The translations under genes were made by a program, and so were the position numbers. From Coffea arabica (taxonomy: Eukaryota > Streptophyta > Magnoliopsida > Gentianales > Rubiaceae), in NCBI RefSeq assembly GCF_036785885.1, contig NC_092320.1, forward strand, positions 12,029,557 to 12,093,556: a stretch of DNA of 64,000 bases, given 5' to 3'. The notes beneath the pieces are model-generated. The model was not told where the DNA came from. It ran no database searches and saw only the letters and a program-made list of their open reading frames with translations. Positions 46,409 to 59,381 of this stretch are shown here, one piece after another (position 1 is the stretch's first letter; every line of letters begins with the position of its first letter).

Positions 46409-47152
46409 GTTGCAGGTCCAGTGTTAAAATTCGTGTTGGTATCTGTTTGCTGATGTTATCTCTGAGAAATGGTAATGCTATGGCTGTAAATGAATGCACT
46501 GTTAAACTCGTCAGACTCTTCGTAATGATTTATTTTTCCTTTTTTTGACATCACTCCGTCAGCAATCAGTTTCCTTTCTCAATATCCGCAACTATCATCC
46601 TGAAAAAAAGTGCTACAATTCTTAATCTCCAAGCATTTTAAATTATGTCCAACCAAAGCTTGCCTTCATATGGTGTCTCATTCATTAACAAACACGTGCA
46701 ATTTTATTTTTGAATTAACTCTGTGAAATATAAGAGCAAACTCAACCCATATGCAGAAAACATAAGAGTCTAAGATTTATTTGGACTGATTCTTACCATT
46801 TGAAGAATATGTATATGAAAGATATCAAGACTAGCAATCTTTTAAAGTGAGTAATGCATAATGAACTTCAGGTTCCACAGACGAGTATTCCCCGTGCATA
46901 AGCATTTGCAGTAATGGAAAGTAAAGTTGACCAAACCAACTTCATTGCCATCCACAATTGCCCAATAGATACTCAGTAACACATCAAATAAAAATCAAGT
47001 AAGCAAGAGAGGTCAAAAAAAGGAAAAATAGATCATTACGAAGAGTCTGACGAGTTTAACAGTGCATTCATTTACAGCCATAGCATTACCATTTCTCAGA
47101 GATAACATCAGCAAACAGATACCAACACGAATTTTAACACTGAACCTGTAAC

Positions 47153-47854
47153 TTATGGATTAGCTCGTTCGCCTTCAAAAAAACACATAATACCTGCATG
47201 AACACATTAAAAAACAGGAATCAGCCATCCCAGCAGAATTTACAACAGAATTACAGTAACTTGTACTTTTTGTACCAGTGGCACCACCAGGGAAGCCATC
47301 CCAGCAGCTGTCTCGGTGTCAGCAACCCTCTCCCCAGCAGAGGGCCCGGGACTCGACAGCGGCCACATCAGCAGCAGGTTCCACGTATGGAATGATAGCG
47401 GAAGAAGGATCCACGAATACTATTTCAGATCCGCCCAACTTCCGGATTTGTTCACTAAGCACCGTGAGCTGCTGATGCCTAGGGTTCAGCCTCTGCATCA
47501 AGTCCGCCAATTCAGAATCCAAAGATTCCGGAACGGCATCATTGCCATCCAGAAGAAGCGCCTTTTGGTTCAACTCTTCAATAACTTCATCGGTCTCCGA
47601 CAGAAGTCGGACGACCTGATTCCTCGTATTCATGGTTGACTTCACTCTACCAGCGATTGCATTCGTCTTCCGTTTTCTTTCCATTCGATCATGAAGTACA
47701 GGGAATTTTCTTAACAGATCCTCAGCATCAGAACGCAGGATCCTAAGCCCTTCCATCATTATCTCTCTGCTCTGCCGGACGTCTCCGGGCAGTTCGTACG
47801 CCTGAAATCGGGGTATGAAAGTATCGATTTGTTCAATTAAAGAACCAAGTGCAG
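47153..47854 (-). pseudogene. Coiled-coil-like module 8 (minus), beside the hAT insertion
   Basis: Open main frame with the RALCWGEGC end shared with modules 4 and 10, and with RKTNAIAGRVKS substitutions. The spacer that should follow it is split by the hAT element at 47905-52787. Confidence 0.75.
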
Positions 47855-48179
47855 ATCTCCACTTCAAACAGTCTCTAATCATAGTCGGAATCATTAATAG
47901 GGTCTAGGGGTGTGCAAAGTCGAAAAATTTCGATTTCGAAATCGATTTCGAATTGAATTCGGAAGTTCGAATTCGGAAGTTCGGTAATTCGGAAGTGAAT
48001 TCGGTAATTCCGATTTCGAATATGTCGAAATCGGATCGAATTCGAAAATAAGAAATTTGAAATCGGAATTACCGAATTCGAAATAGGAATTCGAAATAGG
48101 AAATTCGATATCGAATTCGAATTAATATAATTAATATATTATATTCGAATTATATATATACATATATATTATATAACAT

Positions 48180-48525
48180 AAAATAAGTTAATAACTGAAA
48201 TTAAAATTGAAACCCAAAAACCCTACTCTTTTCAGTTTTCACTTACTCACGCCAGTCACCTTAGCTCTTCCGCCGCCCTCTTCCTCATCGCCTCTTCCTC
48301 CGACTCAGCTTACTCTCTCACTCTCTCGGTTTCGCCTTCATATTTCTCCCCTTCTTCAAGCCCGACAGAGACATAAAGTGTTGGCACACGTTCTTCTCTA
48401 CGAGACTCCCTCGGCATCTGGATTCTGGAAGATACCTCTGCACCGACTGCCGAGAGCGTTCTTCATCGTGGTGAAGTGGTTGAAATCTTGGCCAAACTCT
48501 TTCCAAAGTATCCAATTCCAACAAA
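48180..48525 (+). other. Probable 5' exon (untranslated) of the hAT transposase gene
   Basis: A C/T-rich region follows the A+T-rich left end and ends in a good donor (aaa|GTAAGTTC at 48526). The matching acceptor is tttgcatatcag at 49612-49623, just before the transposase ATG, giving an intron of about 1.1 kb in the 5' leader. The transcription start was not determined. Confidence 0.5.
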
Positions 48526-49628
48526 GTAAGTTCACTTGCTCAATCATTCTGATTCTAGTCCAATTCACTGTAACATTATTCATTATTTTTAGGTAAAAGT
48601 AAAACCCAAAAAAACGAAAGTGGTAAATCAAATTTATGCTGTAGAAAATTGATGAGCCCACAAATTAATTTGGTGGCCGTTTGACTAATGTTAAGTGAAA
48701 TGGTTTACACCTAAGATTTTTTTTCACTAGTTCGAATTATTCTTTTGAATATGCAGAAATTTAGCTCTTAAAAAAACTTAAATAAGTTCTTGAAAGTAGG
48801 TAATCTGGACACGATACCTGCAAAGTGTGCCCACATATGATTTGGGAGTGTTGGGAGGTTAACTAAGGTAGCGGAGGTCCGAGGAGAATTGAGACTTGGA
48901 AGGTATAAGTGTCCTGTAGTGTAGTGTTGGTAAAAGTTGTATTATACAAGAAGTATGGTCCAGATATGATTGAAGCTTCATTTCGACACCTTGCTGTTTC
49001 TTTAAGTTGTCAGCTGTGAAAATCTTATCAACATACTTTTTGCACCAAGAAGCAATTTGTCACACGGTGTGGTGTTGATTAATTTGCCAAGTTTTTTATG
49101 CTTGTTGTAATATAAATGCAAAGGCAAAAGTACAAACATGACTGGGTGCAAAGGATTCCTTTTTTTTTTCTTTTTTTTTGGGGGTTTTGTTTATCCTGTT
49201 GACCATGGCACATCTTGTATCTGGTAGTTATGGTACCATACACTTATAAGAGGTGCTTGGCAAAAAGAAACGGGAGAGAGTGTGTTAGTTAAAAAATGTA
49301 AAAACATCCTCTATGACTATAAATCCTTTATATAAAATAACTTTTTTTCTTGAAAATCATTTAACTGCATTGATTTCACTATTTTGATGAGGTTCAGCTG
49401 AAGATATTTTAGTTGTATACTGAATTTATAAATCGCAAAACTTTATATTTGCTGCTATGTTTGGCTCCATCTTCTTACTTTCTATGCTAAATTGGAAACA
49501 AGTTCTCCAGGAAACTGCATTATGTGATTCAAACTCTCAATATTTCTTCATTTTATTGTCTAATCTATTGCATATATTGGGAAACATATCTTCATTTTAT
49601 TTCCATTTTCTTTTGCATATCAGTAAAC

Positions 49629-51832
49629 ATGTCCACTTTTGAGATAGAAGGTTCAAGTGATTCAACACCATCTTCAAGTCCAGCTCCTATTTCCGGCAGC
49701 TGTGAAGAATCTGGCCTTGGTGTTAAGAAAAAGAGAGGCGAGTACAAGAAAAGGTCACCAGCTTGGGATCATTTTCAGCCTCACTATGTCCAAGGTGTTC
49801 GTCATGGCATATGTAATTACTGTACGAAAATGATAGCTGCTGATCCGAAGTCTAATGGTACTAGTCCTCTCTTATCCCATGTTAAATCATGTGAAATGAA
49901 TCCTACAAATAAGTCTAAGGGGCAAGGTACATTATGCTTGGGTGAGGTTGGTGGTTTTGGGGGGGATGTTAAGAGTGCACTTATTAGTTGGAAGTATGAC
50001 GCTGATGCAATTAGAAAAAGCATTGCTTATATGTTGATTGTTGATGAATTGCCATTCAAACATGTAGAAGGTAAAGGATTTCAGCATGTCATGAGAACTG
50101 CTTGTCCTTCTTTTCAAATTCCTTCAAGGTGGACAATTACTAGAGATTGCTATCAACTTTATTTAGATGAAAAAATTAAGTTGAAGAATATGCTGAGGCG
50201 TAGAGCTGTTAGAGTTTGTCTTACCACTGATTGTTGGACATCTATCCAGCGAATAAATTATATGTGTTTGACAGCTCACTTTATTGACTGTGATTGGCAA
50301 TTGAACAAAAGAATTTTAAATTTTTGTCCAATTAGTAGTCATAAAGGGACTGAAATTGGGAAGAGTATTGAGAAATGCTTATTAGAGTGGGGGATTGATG
50401 ATATTTTCACAGTAACAGTTGACAATGCTGCTTCAAATGACACGGCTGTGCAATATTTGGTTGAAAAATTGCAAAATTGGGGTAAATCTCTATTAGGAGG
50501 AAAGTGGATTCATATAAGATGTGTAGCTCACATAATCAATTTGATTGTGAGTGATGGCCTAAAAAAATTTGGGGGGTCCGTTGATTCTATCCGAACAGCT
50601 GTGAGATACATTACGCAATCACCTTCTCGTTTGAAAAAATTCAAGGAATGTGCTGAAATTGAAAAAATTGACAGTAAAAGGTTACTAAGTTTAGATGTGG
50701 CAACTAGGTGGAACTCAACCTACTTAATGTTAGACAGTGCTCATAGGTTTGAGAGGGCATTTGAGAGGTTTGAGGAGCAAGATCCATATATGCTGCATGA
50801 GCTAGAGCACTTGCCAACAAAAAGTGATTGGGAAAAGGCAAGATTCTTAACTTTATTTTTGGAGAACTTTTATGATCTCACAGTAAAGGTTTCTGGTTCC
50901 AAATATGTGACATCTAATAATCTTATCAATGAGCTTAGTCACATTAATGGCATCCTAAAGGAAATGGCAGAAAGTGCTAATCCCGACTTGTGTGGAATGG
51001 CAAAAATAATGAAAGAGAAGTATGACAAGTATTGGGGAAGATTGGAGAAAATGAACATGTTGATTTTCATTGCTTACATGCTTGATCCTAGGACAAAGTT
51101 TGAGTACTTTGAATTCATTGCTTGTAAAATGTATGGTGATACCGAAGGTGCTGTTGTGGCTCATGTAGCCAAGGATGCAATGTATGAATTGTTTAATGAT
51201 TACAAGAGACTCAATACTCCTGCTGGATCTTCTCAATCCTCTATTTCTTCACTTTCTAGTGGATCTGAAAATAGCATCTCTTCCTTTGATGGAGAAGTCT
51301 CCAAAAAAATAAATGATAGATACAGAATTGAGTTCAAGAAAAGAAAAGTTGAACTTGGAGGAAAGAATGCTAAATCTGAACTTGACAAATATTTGAGTGA
51401 GGATTGTGAGGATGAGGATCCCGAGTTCGATATCTTGAATTGGTGGAAAGGTAATAGTCTTCGGTTGCCAATACTTTCGCAAATGGCTCGTGATGTGTTG
51501 GCTGTCCCGGTCTCTACGGTTGCTTCCGAATCTGCCTTTAGTACCGGAGGACGTGTTCTTGACCCATTCAGAAGCTCTTTAACTCCAAGGATTGTGCAAG
51601 CCTTGATTTGTGCTCAAGACTGGTTTCGGGCATCCGAAAATGAGTTGAATGTAGAAGAAAAATTGGAGGATCTTGAGGAATTTGAATCTGGTAAATTATC
51701 TTCTTTTTTATTGACAAACTTGAAATATTTTTTCTATTCATAAATGCAATTAAGCTACTTCATTATTTTTTTCTTTCTTGAATAATAGGTTTGATCAAAG
51801 GAGGTGCAGAAGCCACAATTGTTGATGTTTGA
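49629..51832 (+). CDS. hAT transposase, BED zinc finger / RICESLEEPER-like
   Basis: Catalyses cut-and-paste transposition of its element by binding the ends. The chosen start ATG (49629) lies 5 bases after a strong 3' splice site. The frame is open further upstream, but that stretch is intron-like. It has about 701 residues in two coding exons: 49629-51690 and 51789-51832, joined across a 98-bp GT-AG intron. This gives the C-terminus ESGLIKGGAEATIVDV instead of reading into the intron. Domains: BED finger about 43-90 (C62, C65, H84, C88), RNase H-like core with D201 in TTDCWTS and D265 in TVDNAASND, the RCVAHIINL motif near 297-305, ATRWNSTYL near 358, and the hAT C-terminal dimerisation region about 583-667, where E633 in ASESAFSTGG is a candidate third acidic residue. 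No internal stop was seen, so it may be active. Confidence 0.92.
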
Positions 51833-52852
51833 ATTTTCTAATGGTGATTCTGATTTGGTGCTCATAGAAATTCAAGTTTGAAATGTTGTCAAACTGAAAT
51901 GTTGTCTTATTTGTTTGAAAGGCACTTTGGTTACATTTGTATAACAGTATAAGTATTCTCGTATGAAAGACTGGAATTGTTTGATAATAGTTTATTTGTA
52001 TTATTTACTGGAATTGTTTTGTATTTGAAATTTGGACTGGAATGGTTGTATAAGTATTCTCGTATGAAGTGGTAGAGTTCTTGTGATTTATGGTATTGAA
52101 TAGGCACTCTGGAATGTGGAGTTGAATGTGGAATTGTTATTCAGCTTCATCCTTTCCTCTTGAATTTGAGACAACTGACCTGTGGAATGTGGAATCCAAG
52201 GGGACTGCATTTACTTTGAACAGATTTTCTGTTTTTGATTTGTTATTATCCTTATGATTGTTTCATTGTGGGTCTTGAACGAATTTCATTTCATTCCAAG
52301 TCACAAAATTGAAACTTTAATTTGATTGAAGAACTTTTTTGGTAGATGGTCTGTTGTTTCCTTGATTTGTGGTTTATAGTATCTACAAATGCTTTGAGTT
52401 GCTTTGTTCAAAGCATATCCTAAGCTTTATTTGGCTTTTTGATTGTTTGGCCTATTTTTAAGTTGATTAGTCGTGGAATATGTGCTGAAGGTGTTCTATG
52501 ACTTTATTCTGGTTAACAACCTGTTTTGGTTTGGAGGAGGAACAGCTTTCAAATCTTCTATTAAATAGAAGCGAAATTATGTTTCTTGCAAGAAAGGAGA
52601 GGGCAAAAAAAAAAAAAAAATCGGAATTCGGAATTTACCGAATTCCGAATTCAATTCGGTATCGAATTCGAATTCGGAATTCGTCATTTCGAATTCGAAT
52701 TCGGTCGGTAAAATTGAAGCCAAATTTTCGAAAAATTCCGAATTCAAACTTCCGAATTACCGAATTCGAATTCGATGCACACCCCTAATAGGGTCGACAC
52801 TAGTAGTCACAATTCACGAGAAAGGACCGACTATCATCGCTGGGGTTTTTTT

Positions 52853-54888
52853 CTGCACTTGGTTCTTTAATTTGAACAAATCGATACTTTCGTACCCCGA
52901 TTTCAGGTGTACGAACTGCCCGGAGACGTCCGGCAGAGCAAAGAGATAATGATGGAAGGGCTTAGGGTCATGCGTTCTGATGCTGAGGATCTGTTAAGAA
53001 AATTCACTGTACTTCATGATCGAATCGAAAGAAAACGGAAGATGGATGCAATCGCTGGTAGAGTGCAGTCAACCATGAATAGGAGGAATCAGGTCGTCCG
53101 ACTTCTGTCGGAGACCGATGAAATTATTGAAGAGTTGAACCAAAAGGCGCTTCTTCCGGATGGCAATGATGGCGTTCCGGAATCTTTGGATTCTGAATTG
53201 GCGGACTTGATGCAGAGGCTGAACCCTAGGCATCAGCTGCTCACGGTGCTTAGTGAACAAATCCGGGAGTTGGGCGGATCTGAAATTGTATTCGTGGATC
53301 CTTCTTCCGCTATCATTCCATACGTGGAACCTGCTGCTGTTGCTGCTGTTATGGCCGCTGTCGAGTCCAGGACCCTCTGCTGCGGAAAGGGTTGCTGACA
53401 CCGAGACAGCTGCTGGTAGAAGTGGCAAAATGGATATATGGTTGATAAATGGTTTTAGTTAAATGGATTGTGGATCAAATTGATCCAATCCAATTAAAAC
53501 CATTTAATAAATGGTTATAAATGGATGTCATTTAAATGGATAGTGTAAACCATGATCCATCCATTTATCCATTTACTCTCCCAAATCCTAAATTTAAGAT
53601 CAAAATATTTTTTTTCAAAAAATACAGATCCCCAAAGTTCTATCCTTAAATCACCTAAAACCTTTTGGTAATAACAAATGCTTGTACTACTACTCTATTT
53701 CAGTTCTTCATAAAATTAGTTTAATTCCAAGAAAATTTAACTGTTGTAGTCAATTTAACCTTTCGTCATTACTTTAAGTATCATTTTGTAAAGTAATGAA
53801 CAATTAAGAACTTGACTATATTTTTATAACTTTTGAATGAATTGAATACGGCTTTACAGTGAAAAAAAGTTTACGTTTCCAATTTTTTGCACTCCTGTTC
53901 AAGAGTGATGTCTTGAATAAAAGTGGAGTTCTAATAAGAAATCTTATGTTATTTGACAAGTAAAATATTTGCATCACATGTGCACGTAGTACCTAAAAAT
54001 GTATGAAACTCCTTATTATACCATTGATATACCAGCTACCTTATATTACTTAGTAAATTAGGTGTCTTTTGTTTTTTGGATAGTTGAGTTGGGTGATAAG
54101 GGGAGAGGGATTGCAAGTATGAGGATTTGGAAAAAAAAAAAAAAAAGGTGTCATTTACATATTTTAACCAATGTTGCGGGGACACTCGTTAGAAAATTTT
54201 TTTTTATAAATAAAAGAATTAAAAAAATAAAAATTATTTTGACACTGCATGATGCATTCTCGCTTTTTCTTTACTTAAGAATATAAATGTTTGCAATCAT
54301 TACTACATGTGAGTATAATTTAAAAAAAACAAGAGTAGAGACTAAAATATAATTTTGAAAAGGATGGAAGAAGTCTAGGAACTAGAAACAAATAAAATGC
54401 AATTAATGTTATTGGCAACTTGGCATGTGAGAAAGTTATGAAGAAAAGAATAGGTGGTCCCACAAAATTAATTTGACATATGAGGAAGTTATGAAGAAAA
54501 GAATAGATGGTCCCACAAGATTTTATCTCACATTTTTATAAATGTGTTTTCTATTTTTTAAATTAAATGGATGTATATGGATAAGATGGATAATCCATTT
54601 AAATCCACTAACATAATTGGATTTAAATGGTTATCCATTTAAAACCATTGAATTTATATGGATCATCCAAATCCATTTAAGGTTGGTTTATATGGATGGA
54701 TTAGTGGATATGAATCCATTTTGCCACTTCTAGCTGCTGGGATGGCTTCCCTGGTGGTGCCACTGGTACACAAAGTACAAGGTACTGTAATTCTATTGTA
54801 AATTCTGCTGGGATGGCTGATTCCTGTTTTTTAATGTGTTCATGCAGGTATTATGGGTTTTTTTGAAGGCGAGCGAGCTAATCCATAA
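52853..54888 (+). pseudogene. Coiled-coil-like module 9 (plus), split by a MITE
   Basis: The main exon at 52853-53398 is open to the common frame break, with the MNRRN and LLPDGND variants shared with module 7. The sequence is then interrupted at 53417 by the 1316-bp element and resumes at 54741 with the rest of the C-terminal frame and the last exon. Without the insertion it would match module 7 closely. Confidence 0.8.
53417..54732. mobile_element. Non-autonomous hAT-type element, 1316 bp
   Basis: The inverted termini TAGAAGTGGCAAAATGGAT are perfect over 19 bp (53417-53435, complement at 54714-54732). They are flanked by the 8-bp target duplication gctgctgg (53409-53416 and 54733-54740). 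Subterminal sequence is rich in repeated aaatgg/ccattt phrases on both sides. No transposase frame. The interior contains a near-duplicate of about 50-60 bp (ttatgaagaaaagaatag at about 54437 and 54490). Confidence 0.9.
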
Positions 54889-55632
54889 GTTGCAGGTCCA
54901 GTGTTAAAATTCGTGTTGGTATCTGTTTGCTGATGTTATCTCTGAGAAATGGTAATGCTATGACTGTAAATGAATGCACTGTTAAACTCGTCAAACTCTT
55001 CTTAATGATCTATTTTTCCTTTTTTTGACCTCACTCCGTCAGCAATCAGTTTTCTTGCTCAATATCCGCAACTATCATCCTGAAAAAAAGTGCTACAATT
55101 CTTAATCTCCAAGCATTTTAAATTATGTCCAACCAAAGCTTGCCTTCATATGGTGTCTCATTCATTAACAAACACGTGCAATTTTATTTTTGAATTAACT
55201 CTGTGAAATATAAGAGCAAACTCAACCCATATGCTGAAAACATAAGAGTCTAAGGTTTATTTGGACTGATTATTACCATTTGAAGAATATGTATATGAAA
55301 GATATCAAGACTAGCAATCTTTTAAAGTGAGTAAGGCATAAAGAACTTCAGGTTCCACAGACGAGTATTCCTCGTGCATAAGCATTTGCAGTAATGGAAA
55401 GTAAAGTTGACCAAACCAACTTCATTGCCATCCACAATTGCCCAATAGATACTCAGTAACACATCAAGTAAAAATCAAGTAAGCAAGAGAGGTCAAAAAA
55501 AGGAAAAATAGATCATTACGAAGAGTCTGACGAGTTTAACAGTGCATTCATTTACAGCCATAGCATTACCATTTCTCAGAGATAACATCAGCAAACAGAT
55601 ACCAACACGAATTTTAACACTGAACCTGCAAC

Positions 55633-56334
55633 TTATGGATTAGCTCGTTCGCCTTCAAAAAAACACATAATACCTGCATGAACACATTAAAAAACAGGAA
55701 TCAGCCATCCCAGCAGAATTTACAACAGAATTACAGTACCTTGTACTTTGTGTACCAGTGGCACCACCAGGGAAACCATCCCAGCAGCTGTCTCGGTGTC
55801 AGCAACCCTCTCCCCAGCAGAGGGCCCGGGACTCGACAGCGGCCACATCAGCAGCAGGTTCCACGTATGGAATGATAGCGGAAGAAGGATCCACGAATAC
55901 TATTTCAGATCCGCCCAACTCTCGGATTTGTTCACTAAGCACCGTGAGCTGCTGATGCCTAGGGTTCAGCCTCTGCATCAAGTCCGCCAATTCAGAATCC
56001 AAAGATTCCGGAACGGCATCATTGCCATCCAGAAGAAGCGCCTTTTGGTTCAACTCTTCAATAACTTCATCGGTCTCCGACAGAAGTCGGACGACCTGAT
56101 TCCTCGTATTCATGGTTGACTGCACTCTACCAGTGATTGCATCCATCTTCCGTTTTCTTTCCATTCGATCATGAAGTACAGTGAATTTTCTTAACAGATC
56201 CTCAGCATCAGAACGCAGGATCCTAAGCCCTTCCATCATTATCTCTCTGCTCTGTCGGACGTCTCCGGGCAGTTCGTACGCCTGAAATCGGGGTATGAAA
56301 GTATCGATTTGTTCAATTAAAGAACCAAGTGCAG
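55633..56334 (-). pseudogene. Coiled-coil-like module 10 (minus), open main frame
   Basis: Open as in modules 4 and 8, with the RALCWGEGC end. It has MDAITGRVQ where the others have MDAIAGRVQ. Confidence 0.75.
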
Positions 56335-56441
56335 ATCTCCACTTCAAACAGTCTCTAATCATAGTCGGAATCATTAATAGGGTCGACACTAGTAGTCACA
56401 ATTCACGAGAAAGGACCGACTATCATCGCTGGGGTTTTTTT

Positions 56442-57144
56442 CTGCACTTGGTTCTTTAATTTGAACAAATCGATACTTTCGTACCCCGATTTCAGGTGTA
56501 CGAACTGCCCGGAGACGTCCGGCAGAGCAGAGAGATAATGATGGAAGGGCTTAGGGTCATGCGTTCTGATGCTGAGGATCTGTTAAGAAAATTCACTGTA
56601 CTTCATGATCGAATAGAAAGAAAATGGAAGATGGATGCAATCGCTGGTAGAGTGCAGTCAACCATGAATACGAGGAATCAGGTCGTCCGACTTCTGTCGG
56701 AGACCGATGAAGTTATTAAAGAGTTGAACCAAAAGGCGCTTCTTCTGGATGGCAATGATGCCGTTCCGGAATCTTTGGATTCTGAATTGGCGGACTTGAT
56801 GCAGAGGCTGAACCCTAGGCATCAGCTGCTCACGGTGCTTAGTAAACAAATCCGGGAGTTGGACGGATCTGAAATAGTATTCGTGGATCCTTCTTCCGAT
56901 ATCATTCCATACGCGGAACCTGCTGCTGATGTGGCCGCTGTCGAGTCCAGGACCCTCTGCTGGGGAGAGGGTTGCTGACACCGAGACAGCTGCTGGTATG
57001 GCTTCCCTGGTGGTGCCACTAGAACACAAAGTACAAGGTACTGTAATTCTGTTGTAAATTCTGCTGGGATGGCTGATTCCTGTTTTTTAATATGTTCATG
57101 CATGTATTATGTGTTTTTTTGAAGGCGAGCGAGCTAATCCATAA
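56442..57144 (+). pseudogene. Coiled-coil-like module 11 (plus), open main frame
   Basis: Open to the common frame break. It carries VIKELNQ (shared with module 5) and PSSDIIPYAEPAADV, so it resembles a chimera of plus and minus module variants. This is consistent with gene conversion. Confidence 0.75.
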
Positions 57145-57888
57145 GTTGCAGGTCCAGTGTTAAAATTCGTGTTGGTATCTGTTTGCTGATGTTATCTCTG
57201 AGAAATGGTAATGCTATTGCTGTAAATGAATGCACAGTTAAACTCGTCAGACTCTTCGTAATGATTTATTTTTCCTTTTTTTGACCTCACTCCGTCAGCA
57301 ATCAGTTTCCTTTCTCAATATCCGCAACTATCATCCTTGAAAAAAGTGCTATAATTCTTAACCTCCAAGCAATTTAAATTATGTCCAACCAAAACTTGCC
57401 TTCATATGGTGTCTCATTCATTAACAAACATGTGCAATTTTATTTTTGAATTAACTCTGTGGAATATAAGAGCAAACTCAACCCATATGCAGAAAACACA
57501 AGAGTCTAAGGTTTATTTGGACTGATTATTACCATTTGAAAAATATGTATATGAAAGATATCAAGACTAGCAATCTTTTAGAGTGAGTAATGCATAAAGA
57601 ACTTCTGGTTCCACAGACGAGTATTCCTCGTGCATAAGCATTTGCAGTAATGGAAAGCAAAGTTGACCAAACCAACTTCATTGCCATCCACAATTGCCCA
57701 ATAGATACTCAGTAACACATCAAGTAAAAATCAAGTAAGCAAGAGAGGTCAAAAAAAGGAAAAATATATCATTACGAAGAGTCTGACGAGTTTAACAGTG
57801 CATTCATTTACAGCCATAGCATTACCATTTCTCAGAGATAACATCGGCAAACAGATACCAGCACGAATTTTAACACTGGACCTGCAAC

Positions 57889-58590
57889 TTATGGATTAGC
57901 TCGCTCGCCTTCAAAAAAACACATAATACCTGCATGAACACATTAAAAAACAGGAATCAGCCATCCCAGCAGAATTTACAACAGAATTACAGTACTTTGT
58001 ACTTTGTGTACCAGTGGCACCACCAGGGAAGCCATCCCAGCAGCAATCTCGGTGTCAGCAACCCTCTCCCCAGCAGAGGGTCCTGGACTCGACAGCGGCC
58101 ACATCAGCAGCAGGTTCCACGTATGGAATGATAGCGGAAGAAGAATCCACGAATACTATTTCAGATCCGTCCAACTCCCGGATTTGTTCACTAAGCACCG
58201 TGAGCTGCTGATGCCTAGGGTTCAGCCTCTGCATCAAGTCCGCCAATTCAGAATCCAAAGATTCCGGAACGGCATCATTGCCATCCAGAAGAAGCGCCTT
58301 TTGGTTCAACTCTTCAATAACTTCATCGGTCTCCGACAGAAGTCGGACGACCTGATTCCGCGTATTCATGGTTGACTGCACTCTAACAGCGATTGCATTC
58401 ATCTTCCGTTTTCTTTCCATTCGATCATGAAGTACAGGGAATTTTCTTAACAGATCCTCAGGATCAGAACGCAGGATCCTAAGCCCTTCCATCATTATCT
58501 CTCTGCTCTGCCGGACGTCTCCGGGCAGTTCGTACACCTGAAATCGGGGTATGAAAGTATCGATTTGTTCAATTAAAGAACCAAGTGCAG
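57889..58590 (-). pseudogene. Coiled-coil-like module 12 (minus), open main frame
   Basis: Open main frame. It shares LDGSEIVFVDSSSAI with module 6 and has SDPEDLLRKFPV and IAVRVQS substitutions. Confidence 0.75.
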
Positions 58591-58697
58591 ATCTCCACTT
58601 CAAACAGTCTCTAATCATAGTCGGAATCATTAATAGGGTCGACACTAGTAGTCACAATTCACGAGAAAGGACCGACTATCATCGCTGGGGTTTTTTT

Positions 58698-59381
58698 CTG
58701 CAATTGATTCTTTAATTGAACAAATCGATACTTTCATACCCCGATTTCAGGCGTACGAATTGCCCGGAGACGTCCGGCAGAGCAGAGAGATAATGATGGA
58801 AGGGCTTAGGGTCCTGCGTTCTGATAAGAAAATTCACTGTATTTCATGATCGAATGGAAAGAAAATGGAAGATGGATGCAATCGCTGGTAGAGTGCAGTC
58901 AACCATGAATACGAGGAATCAGGTCGTCCGACTTCTGTCGGAGACCGATGAAGTTATTGAAGAGTTGAACCAAAAGGCGCTTCTTCTGGATGGCAATGAT
59001 GCTGTTCCGGAATCTTTGGATTCTGAATTGGCGGACTTGATGCAGAGGCTGAACCGTAGGCATTAGCTGCTCACGGTGCTTAGTGAACAAATCCGGGAGT
59101 TGGGCGGATCTGAAATAGTATTCGTGGATCCTTCTTCCGCTATCATTCCATACGTGGAACCTGCTGTTGTTGCCGCTGTCGAGTCCAGGACCCTCTGCTG
59201 GGGAAAGGGTTGCTGACACCGAGACAGTGGCTGGGATGGCTTCCCTGGTGGTGCCACTGGTACACAAAGTACAAGGTACTGTAATTCTGTTGTAAATTCT
59301 GCTGGGAAGGCTGATTCCTGTTTTTTAATGTGTTCATGCAGGTATTATGTGTTTTTTTAAGGCGAGCGAACTAATCCATAA
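58698..59381 (+). pseudogene. Coiled-coil-like module 13 (plus), degraded, start of the right arm
   Basis: It has the same 14-base deletion (cgttctgataagaaaattc) and the same stop after NRRH as module 5. It continues without the tail-to-tail junction directly into the mirrored RAD51 3' flank (59520 onward). Confidence 0.8.

Larger units (their letters stand above)
47905..52787 (+). mobile_element. Autonomous-type hAT DNA transposon, 4883 bp
   Basis: The terminal inverted repeats are perfect 12-mers: TAGGGGTGTGCA at 47905-47916 and its complement at 52776-52787. The flanking 8-bp target duplication is atagggtc (47897-47904 and 52788-52795). About 200 bp at each end is packed with gaattc/ttcgaa-type repeats (47930-48125 and 52620-52775), probably transposase-binding or structural subterminal repeats. 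The interior holds one transposase gene. The element sits in the head-to-head spacer between modules 8 and 9. Perfect repeats and an open gene suggest recent insertion and possible activity. Confidence 0.95.

Noticed and set aside
49524..49628. Upstream extension of the hAT transposase (first 35 codons)
   Set aside because: The stretch is T-rich intron-like sequence ending in a strong acceptor 5 bases before the chosen ATG. The extension has no transposase similarity.
51691..51743. Read-through C-terminus of the transposase (KLSSFLLTNLKYF)
   Set aside because: It lies in a GT-AG intron. Splicing restores a frame that ends LIKGGAEATIVDV.
38629..59381. Array of functional tandem genes
   Set aside because: Every module read shows the C-terminal frame break, and several also have stops or a 14-base deletion. 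Open main frames in some copies more likely reflect recent origin.
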